Source of the DNA: Alteriqipengyuania flavescens
GTDB taxonomy: Bacteria; Pseudomonadota; Alphaproteobacteria; Sphingomonadales; Sphingomonadaceae
Length of the DNA: 64,000 bases
Assembly: GCF_030406725.1 (NCBI RefSeq)
Contig: NZ_CP129107.1
Coordinates: 1,364,001-1,428,000 of the forward strand
Reading direction: 5' to 3'
In this document: positions 23,804-33,216 of the stretch, in pieces
Position numbering within the stretch: the stretch's first letter is position 1
How the letters are laid out: every line of letters begins with the position of its first letter
Program-made: the position numbers and the translations under genes
The notes under the pieces: model-generated
What the model was told of the DNA's origin: nothing
The model's database searches: none
The model's input: the letters and a program-made list of their open reading frames with translations, nothing else

Positions 23804-25480
23804 ATGGCGCGCGTCCTGCTGGTCGTCGGCGGCGGCATCGCGGCCTACAAGTCTTGCGAGCTGGTGCGCCTGATCCGCAAGGGCGGCGGCGAAGTGACCT
23901 GCGTGGTGACGGAAGGCGGGCAGCAGTTCGTCACCCCCATGGCGCTCGCCGCGCTCAGCGAAAACCAGGTCTATACCTCGCTGTGGGACCTCAAGAACGA
24001 GGCCGAGATGGGCCACATCCAGCTGAGCCGCGAGGCCGACCTGGTCGTCGTCTGCCCGGCCACTGCCGACATGCTCGCCAAGATGGCGGCCGGCATTGCC
24101 GACGATCTTGCGACCACGCTGATCCTCGCGACCGACAAGCCCGTGATGGCCGTGCCCGCAATGAACGTGCGCATGTGGCAGCACGAAGCGACGCAGCGCA
24201 ACGTCGGCTGGTTGCGGCAAGCCGGCGTCGACGTGATCGACCCCGACGAAGGCGCGATGGCTTGCGGCGAATACGGCCCCGGCCGGCTGCCGGAGCCGGA
24301 GATGATCTGGCTCTCCATCGCGGAAAAGCTGGGCCTCAACCCCGGCGATGCTGGCCCGGCGGATATCGCCGCCTTGCAGAGCGAGGCGCTGGAGCCGGAA
24401 AGCTTCGAGGAAGCTGACGAGCATTACGACGAGGAGCCCGAAGAACGGCGCCGCAGCGGGCTCGGCGGCCTGCTTGCCTCGATCATCCCGCGCTCGGTCC
24501 CCCGCAAGATCGAGCCGGAGGAAGTCGCATACCAGGATTACAACGGCCCCGACGAGGAGGAGGAAGATCTCCCGCCCGTCGAGGAAGAGGACATTCCCTT
24601 CAACCCCGACGCGGGCGGAGGCCTGCTTGCCAGCAAGGGCGTGGCCAAGGCCGCCCCGCCGACCGACCCCCAGGAAATTGCGAGACAGCTTGGCTTGGAC
24701 CGCGCCGCGCCAGAGCCGATGGAAGGCGAGGCGGAGGGTGCCTTTGCGTCGGTCCACCAAGCGCCGCCTGCCGATCCCCTGGCCGGGCAGCCCGCCTTCG
24801 AGATCGATCCCGAGCATCGCCCGCTGTTCGACCGGCACGTGCTGATTACCGCCGGCCCGACGTGGGAGCCGATCGACCCGGTGCGTTATATCGCCAACCG
24901 GTCTTCGGGACGGCAAGGCTATGCCATCGCCGCCGCGGCCGCCGCGCTCGGCGCGCGGGTTACGCTGGTCTCCGGCCCGGTGCACCTTCAGACCCCGCCG
25001 GGCGTCGACCGGATCGATGTCGAATCCGCCGAGGAAATGGCGCGCGAGGTAAAGGCGGCACTGCCGGCCGATGCCGCGGTCATGGTGGCCGCCGTCGCCG
25101 ACTGGCGGCCGAAGGATTACACCGGCCACAAGATAAAGAAGCGCGGCGCCGCGCCGCCCGCGCTGATGCTCACCGAAAATCCCGACATCCTGACGTCCGT
25201 CGCGGCCAGCCCGCAGCGGCCGAAGCTGGTCGTGGGCTTCGCTGCCGAAACCGACGACCTGATCCAGAACGCGCAGAAGAAGCGCAAGAGCAAGACGGCC
25301 GACTGGATCGTCGCCAACGATGTTTCGGGCGACGTCATGGGCGGCGACAACAACACCGTGCGCCTCGTCAGCGAAGACGGCGTGGAGGAATGGGACACGA
25401 TGCCCAAGGAAGAGGTCGCGCTGGCGCTGGCCGAACGGATTGCCGACGCGCTCGACGAACGGGACGCGCGCGATGACTGA
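23804..25480 (+). CDS. coaBC: Bifunctional CoaBC with a long acidic linker
   Basis: 558 residues against about 400 for most CoaBC. The CoaC flavodoxin-like decarboxylase is residues 1-178: [16 protein letters not shown] (catalytic His71), [21 protein letters not shown], and [11 protein letters not shown] with catalytic Cys154. CoaB, the phosphopantothenate-cysteine ligase, runs from about 344: [33 protein letters not shown] and [13 protein letters not shown]. Between them is about 165 residues of Pro/Glu/Asp-rich, probably disordered sequence. Both enzyme halves look intact, so 4'-phosphopantetheine is made from phosphopantothenate. It overlaps dut by 8 bases. Confidence 0.93.
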   Translation: MARVLLVVGGGIAAYKSCELVRLIRKGGGEVTCVVTEGGQQFVTPMALAALSENQVYTSLWDLKNEAEMGHIQLSREADLVVVCPATADMLAKMAAGIADDLATTLILATDKPVMAVPAMNVRMWQHEATQRNVGWLRQAGVDVIDPDEGAMACGEYGPGRLPEPEMIWLSIAEKLGLNPGDAGPADIAALQSEALEPESFEEADEHYDEEPEERRRSGLGGLLASIIPRSVPRKIEPEEVAYQDYNGPDEEEEDLPPVEEEDIPFNPDAGGGLLASKGVAKAAPPTDPQEIARQLGLDRAAPEPMEGEAEGAFASVHQAPPADPLAGQPAFEIDPEHRPLFDRHVLITAGPTWEPIDPVRYIANRSSGRQGYAIAAAAAALGARVTLVSGPVHLQTPPGVDRIDVESAEEMAREVKAALPADAAVMVAAVADWRPKDYTGHKIKKRGAAPPALMLTENPDILTSVAASPQRPKLVVGFAAETDDLIQNAQKKRKSKTADWIVANDVSGDVMGGDNNTVRLVSEDGVEEWDTMPKEEVALALAERIADALDERDARDD

Positions 25481-25916
25481 CGTGCCTGTCCGGGTCAAAC
25501 GCCTGCCGCACGGCGGCGGCCTCGACCTGCCGACTTACGAAACCGACGGTGCGGCGGGCATGGACGTGGTGAGCGCGGAGACAGTCACCATCGCGCCGGG
25601 ATCGCGCCATGCCGTGGCGACGGGCTTCGCTATGGCCATCCCCGTAGGATATGAAATACAGGTGCGCCCCCGCAGTGGGCTGGCGCTGAAACACGGCATC
25701 AGCGTGCCGAACACGCCGGGCACGATCGATTCCGACTATCGCGGCGAAGTGAAAGTGCTGTTGATCAACCACGGCGACGCGACGTTTGCGATCGAGCGCG
25801 GCGACCGCGTGGCGCAGCTGGTCATCGCGCCCGTCACCCGCGCCAGCTTTGCCGAGGTCGAGGAGCTGGACGACACCGCGCGCGGCACCGCCGGCTTCGG
25901 CTCGACCGGCGTCTGA
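25473..25916 (+). CDS. dut: Deoxyuridine 5'-triphosphate nucleotidohydrolase
   Basis: 147 residues with all five trimeric dUTPase motifs: [32 protein letters not shown] (catalytic Asp), [10 protein letters not shown] and [10 protein letters not shown]. It removes dUTP and gives dUMP for thymidylate synthesis. The ATG at 25473 overlaps the end of coaBC, the usual arrangement in proteobacteria. Confidence 0.95.
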   Translation: MTDVPVRVKRLPHGGGLDLPTYETDGAAGMDVVSAETVTIAPGSRHAVATGFAMAIPVGYEIQVRPRSGLALKHGISVPNTPGTIDSDYRGEVKVLLINHGDATFAIERGDRVAQLVIAPVTRASFAEVEELDDTARGTAGFGSTGV

Positions 25917-25921
25917 TCGCG

Positions 25922-26254
25922 ATGCCGGGGATCGGCGGCCTCAGCCCGGGCATCCTCCTCCTCGTCCTGCTGCTCGTTCTGATCTGGATGGTCGTGCTGG
26001 TGTGGCTCGGCGACCGGATGCTCGGCTATGTCTCGCGGCGCACGGGCTGGGCGATGCGCGACTGGAGGAACTGGCTGGCCAGCACGGTCCTGCTGATCGC
26101 ACTGATCCACGTGGCGAACTGGGCCATCGACGTGGCGGAGGCGCTGCTGCGCGGCAACGCGATAGAGCCGAACCCCGGCTGGCCCGGCGCCTTCCTGATC
26201 GGATCGGTCGCAATCGGCGTTCCGATTGCTGCACTCAGGCGCCGGCGCAAGTAG
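25922..26254 (+). CDS. Small hypothetical membrane protein
   Basis: 110 residues. Three hydrophobic segments: about 9-29 (ILLLVLLLVLIWMVVLVWLG), 51-67 and 87-104, ending in a positively charged ALRRRRK. No domain recognised. It follows dut by 5 bases and is the last gene before a strong bidirectional hairpin, so it likely belongs to the coaBC-dut transcript. Confidence 0.55.
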   Translation: MPGIGGLSPGILLLVLLLVLIWMVVLVWLGDRMLGYVSRRTGWAMRDWRNWLASTVLLIALIHVANWAIDVAEALLRGNAIEPNPGWPGAFLIGSVAIGVPIAALRRRRK

Positions 26255-26301
26255 CCGAGGCGTCGATCGGAATTGGGCAGACCTGGGTAACGCTCAAAAC
26301 A

Positions 26302-26338
26302 GAAACGGGCGCTGCGGTCATCCGCTAGCGCCCGTTTC
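26302..26338. terminator. Bidirectional terminator hairpin
   Basis: gaaacgggcgct (26302-26313) pairs perfectly over 12 bases with agcgcccgtttc (26327-26338). It sits between the convergent membrane-protein and DUF4136 genes. On the minus strand the stem is followed by tgttttgag, on the plus strand by cttcc, so it should serve mainly the minus gene but can act both ways. Confidence 0.7.
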
Positions 26339-26359
26339 CTTCCATCTGGTTATGCTGCG

Positions 26360-27082
26360 TCAGCGGCGGCGGACCGGCTGGTCTTCCGGCTTCACGCTGA
26401 TGCGGACCGTTTCACCCGAATTGCCGGGGAAGTCGGTGAACATCGCTTCGACCAGGTTGGGGACCAGGTACTGCAGGCGATTGCTGGTCGACAGGGCCTG
26501 CGCCTTGCCTTCGAACAGTCGCTCGCCGGTCGCGGCGCGGTCGATCTTCATGTCGATGCCGCTGGTGTAGACCGTGTCGGCCCACACATCGTTGCCGCGG
26601 CGGAAGAACGGATCGTGGTAGCCATAGCCCCAGGCACGGGTCGGCACGACGGCGACGCGGCCATCACGCGTGCGCACACGGCGATACACGGTGCGCGGGC
26701 CGCGATAGCCATACCAGCGGTCGTAGAACGGATCGCCACCATAGCCGAAGCCGCTGGACCGGACGCGGGTGCGCCCGTTGTCGACCCCGTAGTCGAAGCG
26801 CACGAGCAGATCGGCGGCTTCCGGGTTGTCGGTCGGCGTGTAGCCGAGCAGCGCCATCTCTTCCTCGACGAAGTCCGCATACTGCGAAAACTCGAGGCCG
26901 CCGGCCAGTTCTGGATCGTCGGCAATGACAGCGAACGTCTGTCCGGTCGGGGCCGGGAGCTGGCTTTCGAAACGGGATACATCGGCGTTAAAGCCGGTGG
27001 TGCAGGCGCCAAGGCCTGCGAGAAGGATCGGGGCAGCGGCCAGTTTCGCGACCTTGGATGCCCCCTGGATACGTCGGAACAT
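26360..27082 (-). CDS. DUF4136-domain lipoprotein
   Basis: 240 residues. A signal peptide with lipobox (ILLAGLGAC) anchors it, probably to the outer membrane. The body fits DUF4136: an N-terminal DVSRFESQLPAPTGQTFAVI, ELAGGLEFSQYADFVEEEMA, LLVRFDYGVDNGR, a Tyr/Arg/Gly-rich centre (GYGGDPFYDRWYGYRG), and a C-terminal MKIDRAATGERLFEGKA. The function of the family is unknown. The ATG at 27082 follows ggag; an upstream in-frame ATG at 27145 lacks signal-peptide logic. Confidence 0.8.
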   Translation of the reverse strand: MFRRIQGASKVAKLAAAPILLAGLGACTTGFNADVSRFESQLPAPTGQTFAVIADDPELAGGLEFSQYADFVEEEMALLGYTPTDNPEAADLLVRFDYGVDNGRTRVRSSGFGYGGDPFYDRWYGYRGPRTVYRRVRTRDGRVAVVPTRAWGYGYHDPFFRRGNDVWADTVYTSGIDMKIDRAATGERLFEGKAQALSTSNRLQYLVPNLVEAMFTDFPGNSGETVRISVKPEDQPVRRR

Positions 27083-27245
27083 GGTGTGTCTCCATTCAGG
27101 GTGGGCTGCGTCCCGCGTGCCCCCCATAATTGCGCACACGACCATCAGCGTTGGCGTTGTTCTACGCAGCCGCCAGTGAACCGGGATTGAACGCCCGATT
27201 TAACAAAAGGTCAAGTTTTCGAGCCGTTTGCGGGAGGTTGCGTGC

Positions 27246-28313
27246 CTAGCCGCGGACGAGGCCGAGCGCCTCGTAAGCCCGGGCCAGCGTGGGCACGGCC
27301 CTTTCGCGAGCCCGTGCCGCGCCCTTGGCAAGGATCGCATCGAGCGTATCGGTGTCCGCCTTCAGCTCCGTGAAGCGCGCGGCGATCGGGCCGAGCGTCT
27401 CGACCATCAAGTCGCCCAGCGCCGGCTTGAACTTGCCGAACCCTTCGCCGCCGAAATCGGCCAGCACCGCCTCGGCACTCGTCTGCGCCAGCGCGGCGTA
27501 GATGGTGACGAGGTTCAGAGCCTCCGGCCGGTCCGCCAGACCATCTGTCTCCGACGGCAGCGGTTCGGGATCGGTCTTGGCCTTCTTCACCTTTTTCATG
27601 ATCGTGTCGGCATCGTCGGACAGGTTGATGCGGCTCATGTCGCTGTCGTCCGACTTGGACATCTTCCGTGATCCGTCACGCAGGCTCATGATCCGCGCGG
27701 CCGCGGGCGGCACGATTGCATCGGGCAGGGTGAAGACCGGCGCTTCGTCGCCATCTTCATTCCTCGGAGCAAAATCGTTGTTGAACTTCTGCGCGATGTC
27801 GCGCGCCAGCTCCAGGTGCTGCTTCTGGTCGTCGCCTACCGGAACGTGCGTCGCCTGGTAGAGCAGCACGTCGGCGGCCTGCAGCACGGGGTAGGAGAAC
27901 AGCGCAACCGACTGGCCTTCGCGGTTCTTGCCAGCCTTGTCCTTCCACTGCGTCATGCGGTTCAGCCAGCCCATGCGCGCCGTGCCGGATAGCAGCCACT
28001 GCAGCTCCGCATGCTGCGGCACTTGCGCCTGGTTGAACAGGATGGAGCGGTCGGGATCGATCCCGCAGGCGACCAGCGCCGCGGCCATCTCCAGCGTGCC
28101 GGCGCGCAGCTCCGCCGGATCGTGCGGCATGGAAATGGCGTGCAGGTCCGCAAGGAAATACAGGCACTCTCTGTCTGCGCTACCGCCTTCGGCTACTTGA
28201 GCGCGGTTAGCCTCTTCCAGATCGTCCTGCATGGCCACCCAGTTGCGGATCGCGCCCAGGTAATTGCCGAGGTGCAGGTTGCCCGTGGGCTGGATACCGG
28301 AAACGACACGCAT
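27246..28313 (-). CDS. trpS: Tryptophanyl-tRNA synthetase
   Basis: 355 residues of class I synthetase. The HIGH-like sequence is PTGNLHLGNYLG near the start, the KMSKS motif is SRKMSKSD, and the tryptophan pocket region includes FLADLHAIS and VPVGDDQKQHLELARDIAQ. It charges tRNA-Trp. A short acidic insert (PRNEDGDEAPVFTLP) is unremarkable. It is the last gene of the secB-murJ-trpS run, 4 bases after murJ. Confidence 0.95.
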   Translation of the reverse strand: MRVVSGIQPTGNLHLGNYLGAIRNWVAMQDDLEEANRAQVAEGGSADRECLYFLADLHAISMPHDPAELRAGTLEMAAALVACGIDPDRSILFNQAQVPQHAELQWLLSGTARMGWLNRMTQWKDKAGKNREGQSVALFSYPVLQAADVLLYQATHVPVGDDQKQHLELARDIAQKFNNDFAPRNEDGDEAPVFTLPDAIVPPAAARIMSLRDGSRKMSKSDDSDMSRINLSDDADTIMKKVKKAKTDPEPLPSETDGLADRPEALNLVTIYAALAQTSAEAVLADFGGEGFGKFKPALGDLMVETLGPIAARFTELKADTDTLDAILAKGAARARERAVPTLARAYEALGLVRG

Positions 28314-28317
28314 GGAA

Positions 28318-29889
28318 TCAAGGCTCTTTCTTCGAAGTCAGGGTGCGGATGCGCTGCCGGTCGATCGCGCCTATGGCAAAGGCGATGCCGAAATAGACGA
28401 CCGCCGAGCACGCCACCAGGGCGATAAGCGCCCCGGCGCGCGCGAACAACCCGGCATCGTACCACCCGGCCAGCAGGTCGCGCGCGAACCACAGCGCCGC
28501 GCCCATCGCCGCCGCCGCGACCAGTTGCCGCCCGATCCGCGCGACCAGCTTCAGCGGGATGGTGTAATAGTCGCGCTTCACCAGCACGACGTAGAGATAG
28601 AAAACGTTGATCCACGCGCCGATGACGCTGGCAAAGGCTACGCCGACCACGCCGAAATCCTCCAGCAGCACGAAATTCATCGCGATGAAGACCGCCAGCG
28701 AAATGAAGGCGGCATAGACCGGCGTGCGCGTGTCCGACCGGGCGTAGAAATTGGGCACCAGCACCTTCACCAGCACATAGGCCGGCAAACCGAGCACCAG
28801 CGCCGCGACGACCCGGCCGGTCAAATCCGCCTGTTCCAGGCTGAACCGGCCGCCCTGGAAGATCATCGTGACGAACGGGACCGCGCAGATCGCCAGCGCC
28901 ACGGCGGCGGGCATCGTCAGCAGCATGGCGACTTCGATCGCGTCGGATTGCACGCGGTCGGTACCTTCGCGGTTCTTGGTACCGACGAACTTGCTGAGCG
29001 TCGGCAGGATCGCGGTCGACAGCGCTATGCCGATGATGCCGAGCGGCAGCTGGTTCAGCCGGTCGGCATAATTCATGTAGCTGATCGCGCCATCGTCGAG
29101 CCGGTTGAGGAAGTAGAGCTGGACCAGCGTGTTGATCTGGTAGGCCCCGCCGCCGATTGCCGCCGGCAGCGCGATGATCGACAGGCGCTTCACTTCCGGC
29201 GTGATCCGCGGCCACAGCAGCTTGGGCCGGAAGCCTTCGACGCGGGCCCAGTAATACAGCCATGCAAGCTGGATGACCCCGCCGATCGTAACCGCCCACG
29301 CCTGGCTGTAGCCGACCTGCCGCGTGGTCCAGCCCCATTCGGCCATCGCGTAATCGCCGAACAGCAACGCCGCGATCAGGGTGAGGTTGAGCAGGATGGG
29401 GAAGCTTGCGCCGGGCGCAAAGCGGCTGACCGAATTCAACATGCCGGTGAACAGCGTCACCAGGCTGACCAGCAGGATATAGGGGAACATGATCCGCGCG
29501 AAATCGACTTCCATCGCGAAGTTCGCCGGCGGGGACTGCCCGTCGCCCAGCGCCATGATCACCAGCGGCATCGCCAGCATCATGATCGCGCAGACCGCGA
29601 TCAGCACGGGCAGGAAGACGCTGAGCACGTCGTCGGAGAAGCTGCGCGCTTCCTCGATCCCGCCGTCCCCGTGCAAACGCTTGGAAAACATCGGCACGAA
29701 TGCGGCGGAAAACGCGCCTTCCGCGAACAGGCGGCGGAAGACGTTCGGGATGATGAAGGCCTGGAACCACGCGTCCGTCACCGCATTGGCGCCGAGCACG
29801 CGGCTGAAGATCATCTCGCGCGCGAGGCCGGCGACGCGGCTGACCATCGTCAGCCCGCCGATCGTCCCGACATTCTTGAGCAGGCTCAT
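28318..29889 (-). CDS. murJ: Lipid II flippase MurJ
   Basis: 523 residues, about 14 transmembrane helices of the MOP superfamily. The N-terminal SLLKNVGTIGGLTMVSRVAG, REMIFSRVLGANAVTDAWFQ, and AFIIPNVFRRLFAEGAFSAA are the MurJ signature, with Arg residues lining the cavity. It flips the peptidoglycan precursor to the periplasm and is essential in most Gram-negatives. The start at 29889 (MSLLKNVG) was chosen over the longer frame to 29976. secB lies 25 bases upstream. Confidence 0.95.
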   Translation of the reverse strand: MSLLKNVGTIGGLTMVSRVAGLAREMIFSRVLGANAVTDAWFQAFIIPNVFRRLFAEGAFSAAFVPMFSKRLHGDGGIEEARSFSDDVLSVFLPVLIAVCAIMMLAMPLVIMALGDGQSPPANFAMEVDFARIMFPYILLVSLVTLFTGMLNSVSRFAPGASFPILLNLTLIAALLFGDYAMAEWGWTTRQVGYSQAWAVTIGGVIQLAWLYYWARVEGFRPKLLWPRITPEVKRLSIIALPAAIGGGAYQINTLVQLYFLNRLDDGAISYMNYADRLNQLPLGIIGIALSTAILPTLSKFVGTKNREGTDRVQSDAIEVAMLLTMPAAVALAICAVPFVTMIFQGGRFSLEQADLTGRVVAALVLGLPAYVLVKVLVPNFYARSDTRTPVYAAFISLAVFIAMNFVLLEDFGVVGVAFASVIGAWINVFYLYVVLVKRDYYTIPLKLVARIGRQLVAAAAMGAALWFARDLLAGWYDAGLFARAGALIALVACSAVVYFGIAFAIGAIDRQRIRTLTSKKEP

Positions 29890-29914
29890 CCGATGAGACC
29901 CGTCAGGGTTTGGC

Positions 29915-30448
29915 TCAGGCGTCCGCTGCCGGTGTACCCGCGCCTTCTTCCGCCTCGCGCGCGCGCTTCGCGGCAAGTTGCTGGAAGTAGAGGCCCTGGA
30001 AGTCGATCGGGTCGAGCATCAGCGGCGGGAAGCCCGCATCGTGCACGGCATCGGCGACCACGCGGCGGGCGAAGGGGAACAGCATCCGCGGCGCTTCGGA
30101 ATAAAGGAACATGTGCGCCTGGTCTTCGGCCATGTTGCGCATGCCGACGAGGCCGCAATAGGCGAGCTCGATGATATAGGCCGCGCCCGCCTGTGCGTTG
30201 GCGGTGCAGACGATCTTCAGCTCGACCTCGTGAACCCCGTCGCCAACGTCCCTGGCAGCGATGTTGAACTGCACGTCCAGCTGCGGCTGGTCGGTCCACT
30301 GGAAGCTTTCCGGCGCCTTCGGGTTCTCGACCGAAAGGTCCTTCACATATTGCGTGATGAAGCCCGCGCTCGGTTGGTTGTCGGCGCCGTTTGCGCCTTC
30401 TGCCGGGTTGGGTACGGGATTGGCGGGCATGTTGCCTTCGTCGGCCAT
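29915..30448 (-). CDS. secB: Protein-export chaperone SecB
   Basis: 177 residues. The core begins FITQYVKDLSVENPKAPESF and contains the AYIIELAYCGLVGM and LFPFARRVVADAVHDAGFPP segments that define SecB. The tail is Ala/Glu-rich. The tetramer keeps preproteins unfolded and hands them to SecA. First gene of secB-murJ-trpS, divergent from timA across 273 bases. Confidence 0.95.
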   Translation of the reverse strand: MADEGNMPANPVPNPAEGANGADNQPSAGFITQYVKDLSVENPKAPESFQWTDQPQLDVQFNIAARDVGDGVHEVELKIVCTANAQAGAAYIIELAYCGLVGMRNMAEDQAHMFLYSEAPRMLFPFARRVVADAVHDAGFPPLMLDPIDFQGLYFQQLAAKRAREAEEGAGTPAADA

Positions 30449-30721
30449 GAATAGTGTCCTGGTTACCGGGTTGTCGGGCCGCGCCGATTCCGGAGCGGCG
30501 ATTTCGCGACAGCGCGCCTAGCACCCGCTCACCGCCCCCGCAACGCCGCTCTGCAGGCAGGCGCAGCGCCGCGGCGGCGCGGTCTCATCGCTTGTTCATT
30601 TGTGTTTGATCACTATTTCAGGCACCAATGGTAAACGGTTTCGTTGGAAGGAACGCCCGGCAAATCCGGTGGGCGGGCCCGGCGGCGCCTCGCAGAGCCT
30701 AAGGGGCAGGAAAAGACTAAC

Positions 30722-31378
30722 GTGTTTTGGGAAATCATCATCCTTGCCATGATCGCGGCCTTTCTGGGCCTGCGCCTCTATTCCGTACTGGGCCAGCGCG
30801 CCGAGCATGAGGAAGAACCGTCGGTGACCCGGCTGGAGCAGCCGCGCGAACAGCAGCGAGAGCGCCCTGCCGAGGCTGCAGCGCCGCAGGGCCAGCAGGC
30901 GATGCCGCAATTCTCCGGCGTGACCCCGGCGATCGAGCGGGGCCTGCGTGAAATTTCCGCCGCCGACCGCCAGTTCGACCTGCTCTCGTTTCTCGAAGGG
31001 GCGAAGGGCGCCTATTCCGTCGTGCTGGAAGCCTTCTGGGAAGGCGACCGCGAAGATCTGCGCGAACTGACCGATGCCGATGTCTACGCCGGTTTCGAAG
31101 CGGCCATCGCCGCGCGCGAGGAAGCGGGCGAAACGCTCAGGAACAGCCTGGTGCGGATCGAGGATGCGGTCATCCACTCCGCCGAACTCGACGGCTCGAT
31201 CGCGCGGATCACCGTGCGCTTCATCGCCGACATCGCCGCCGTCACTTACGACAAGGATGGCAACGTGGTCGCCGGATCGCTCGACGATGCCATCGAAAGC
31301 GTCGACGTCTGGACGTTCGAGCGTGATACGCGTCTGCCTGGCCCCAAGTGGCTGGTGACCGAAACCGACGAGGGCTGA
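30722..31378 (+). CDS. Tim44/TimA-family membrane-anchored protein
   Basis: 218 residues. One N-terminal transmembrane helix (FWEIIILAMIAAFLGLRLYS), a charged Glu/Gln/Arg linker, then a Tim44-like lipid/protein-binding domain from about residue 75 (DLLSFLEGAKGAYSVVLEAF, then DVWTFERDTRLPGPKWLV). Alphaproteobacterial TimA resembles the mitochondrial import motor adaptor Tim44 but its bacterial role is not settled. The start is the GTG at 30722 with gggcaggaaaag upstream. Divergent from secB and followed by mltA. Confidence 0.85.
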   Translation: MFWEIIILAMIAAFLGLRLYSVLGQRAEHEEEPSVTRLEQPREQQRERPAEAAAPQGQQAMPQFSGVTPAIERGLREISAADRQFDLLSFLEGAKGAYSVVLEAFWEGDREDLRELTDADVYAGFEAAIAAREEAGETLRNSLVRIEDAVIHSAELDGSIARITVRFIADIAAVTYDKDGNVVAGSLDDAIESVDVWTFERDTRLPGPKWLVTETDEG

Positions 31379-31404
31379 GGCCCGTGAACATCAGGGTCAA
31401 AGCC

Positions 31405-32586
31405 ATGCTGCGAGCCGCTGCCCTGCTAGCCGCGCCGCTGGCGCTCGCCGGCTGCCAGATCGTCCCCGAACCGATCGATCGCGCGCCGCCGCCGCCCGCG
31501 GGCACTACGGCGCTCGAAATGGGCGTGCGCGCCGGACCGCCCGTTGCGCACCTCAACCTGACTTACGACGACGCGGCCAGCGCGCTGCTCGCCTTCAACA
31601 CCAGCTGCCCCGTCGTCTTGTCGCGCGAGGATGCGAGCGGGCTGACTATTAACAGCGACTGGAGAGAGGCCTGCGCCGCGTTTACCGCTTGGCCCGCCGC
31701 CGATCCAAAAGGTTTCTTCGCGCGCTTTTTCGACACGGTCGAGGTGGGCACGAACGATGCCTTTGCCACCGGCTATTTCGAGCCGGAGATCGCCGGGTCG
31801 CGCGCGTTCCAGCCGGGCTATGCCCCGGTGTACGCAATGCCGGACGACCTCGTGCGCGCATGGCCCGACGACATGCCCGAAAGCGAACGGACGGGCCGTG
31901 CACCCCTGGGCCGCTATGACGAGAGCGGCAGGTTCGTGCCCTATTACACCCGCGCAGAGATCGAGGACGGGGCGCTCGCCGGGCGCGGGCTGGAATTGGG
32001 CTGGGCGGTCGATCCGATCGAGCTGTTCTTTCTGCAGATCCAGGGCAGCGGGCGGCTCGCCTTTGCCGACGGCAGCGTGACGCGCATCGGCTATGCCGGG
32101 CAGAACGGTCACGGCTACACCGGCATCGGCGCGCTGATGCGCCAGCGCGGCCTGATTGGCGACGGCACAAATTACCCCACCAGCATGCAGGGCATCGTCC
32201 AGTATTTGCGCGACCATCCGGCCGAAGGCCGCGCGATCATGCGCGAGAACGAAAGCTGGATCTTCTTCCGCGAACTGACCGGCCCGAATGCCGCGATCGG
32301 GCCCATCGGCAGCATCGGCGTGCCCGTGCGGGGCCGCGCATCGGTCGCGGTAGATCCCAAATACGTCCCCTATGGCGCGCCCGTCTGGCTCGATCTGGAC
32401 CGCGACGTGGCGGACGGGCTGTGGGTGGCACAGGACACGGGCGGGGCGATCAAAGGCCCCAACCGCTTCGACACGTTCTGGGGCGCGGGTGCCGAAGCGC
32501 GCGAGATTGCCGGCGGCATGAGCGGGCGGGGCCGCGCCTATATCCTCCTGCCGAAAGCCGCCGCGCGCCGCCTGCTGGCGCGATGA
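31405..32586 (+). CDS. mltA: Membrane-bound lytic transglycosylase MltA
   Basis: 393 residues from the ATG at 31405, which has aggg 8 bases upstream; an in-frame GTG at 31384 would add seven residues (NIRVKA region) and is also possible. The lipoprotein signal ends LALAGC. The MltA domain contains NDAFATGYFEPEIAGS, GRYDESGRFVPYYTRAEIED and FFLQIQGSGRL; the C-terminal 3D domain ends with LWVAQDTGGAIKGPNRFDTF, carrying the catalytic Asp. It cleaves peptidoglycan glycan strands at the outer membrane. Six bases separate timA from the GTG. Confidence 0.92.
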   Translation: MLRAAALLAAPLALAGCQIVPEPIDRAPPPPAGTTALEMGVRAGPPVAHLNLTYDDAASALLAFNTSCPVVLSREDASGLTINSDWREACAAFTAWPAADPKGFFARFFDTVEVGTNDAFATGYFEPEIAGSRAFQPGYAPVYAMPDDLVRAWPDDMPESERTGRAPLGRYDESGRFVPYYTRAEIEDGALAGRGLELGWAVDPIELFFLQIQGSGRLAFADGSVTRIGYAGQNGHGYTGIGALMRQRGLIGDGTNYPTSMQGIVQYLRDHPAEGRAIMRENESWIFFRELTGPNAAIGPIGSIGVPVRGRASVAVDPKYVPYGAPVWLDLDRDVADGLWVAQDTGGAIKGPNRFDTFWGAGAEAREIAGGMSGRGRAYILLPKAAARRLLAR

Positions 32587-33161
32587 GCTATCCGCGCGGC
32601 CTGACGCCGGAAGAGCAGGCGCTCTGGGAACAGCTGGCCGCCACAGCAACGCCGCTTCATCCTCCGCGAGCCAAAGCAGCCAGTCGCCCGCAGTTTGATC
32701 GGGAGGCCCCGCGAGCGAAGGTCGCAACACCGCCCCGCAAACCGAAGGGCCGCGTCCCGCCGCTGCGTGCGCCCGTACCTCCGCCGCCACCGGCCCCGCG
32801 CCCGCTCGATGCGCAGCACGGGCTCGACAATTCGTGGGAGCGCAAGCTCGCCCGCGCGGGGGTGGAGCCCGATTTCACGCTCGACCTCCATGGCCATACG
32901 CTGGATGGCGCGTGGAAGCGGCTCGACAGCGGCATCGCGCAGGCGAAGGCGATGGACGCACGCCTGGTCCTCGTGGTCACCGGCAAGTCCCGCCCGGTCG
33001 ATGCCGCGGACCGCGGGACCAGCCGCGGGGCGATCCGCGCCAAGATCCTCGACTGGCTCGCCGCCGGCCCCCACGGCGCGGACATCGCCGCCGTCCGCAA
33101 GGCGCACCGCCGCCACGGCGGCGATGGTGCGCTTTATCTTGTGCTGCGGCGGGGGCGTTGA
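32583..33161 (+). CDS. Smr-domain protein
   Basis: 192 residues. The N-terminal half is Pro/Arg-rich and probably disordered. The C-terminal Smr domain (from about residue 95) has FTLDLHGHTLDGAWKRL, LVLVVTGKSRP, TSRGAIRAKILDWL and a final GALYLVLRRGR. Smr domains nick branched DNA or cleave RNA (for example SmrB at collided ribosomes), using the DxH and G-K motifs seen here. The start overlaps the mltA stop (ATGA), an arrangement common in alphaproteobacteria. Confidence 0.9.
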   Translation: MSYPRGLTPEEQALWEQLAATATPLHPPRAKAASRPQFDREAPRAKVATPPRKPKGRVPPLRAPVPPPPPAPRPLDAQHGLDNSWERKLARAGVEPDFTLDLHGHTLDGAWKRLDSGIAQAKAMDARLVLVVTGKSRPVDAADRGTSRGAIRAKILDWLAAGPHGADIAAVRKAHRRHGGDGALYLVLRRGR

Positions 33162-33216
33162 TGAATTAGCAGGTCCCTCAATAACGCGCCGGTGAGAGGA
33201 ATTGGATCTGGTCGGC

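Noticed and set aside
28264-30174. A 636-codon plus-strand frame
   Set aside because: Antisense to murJ; Asp/Arg/His-rich shadow.
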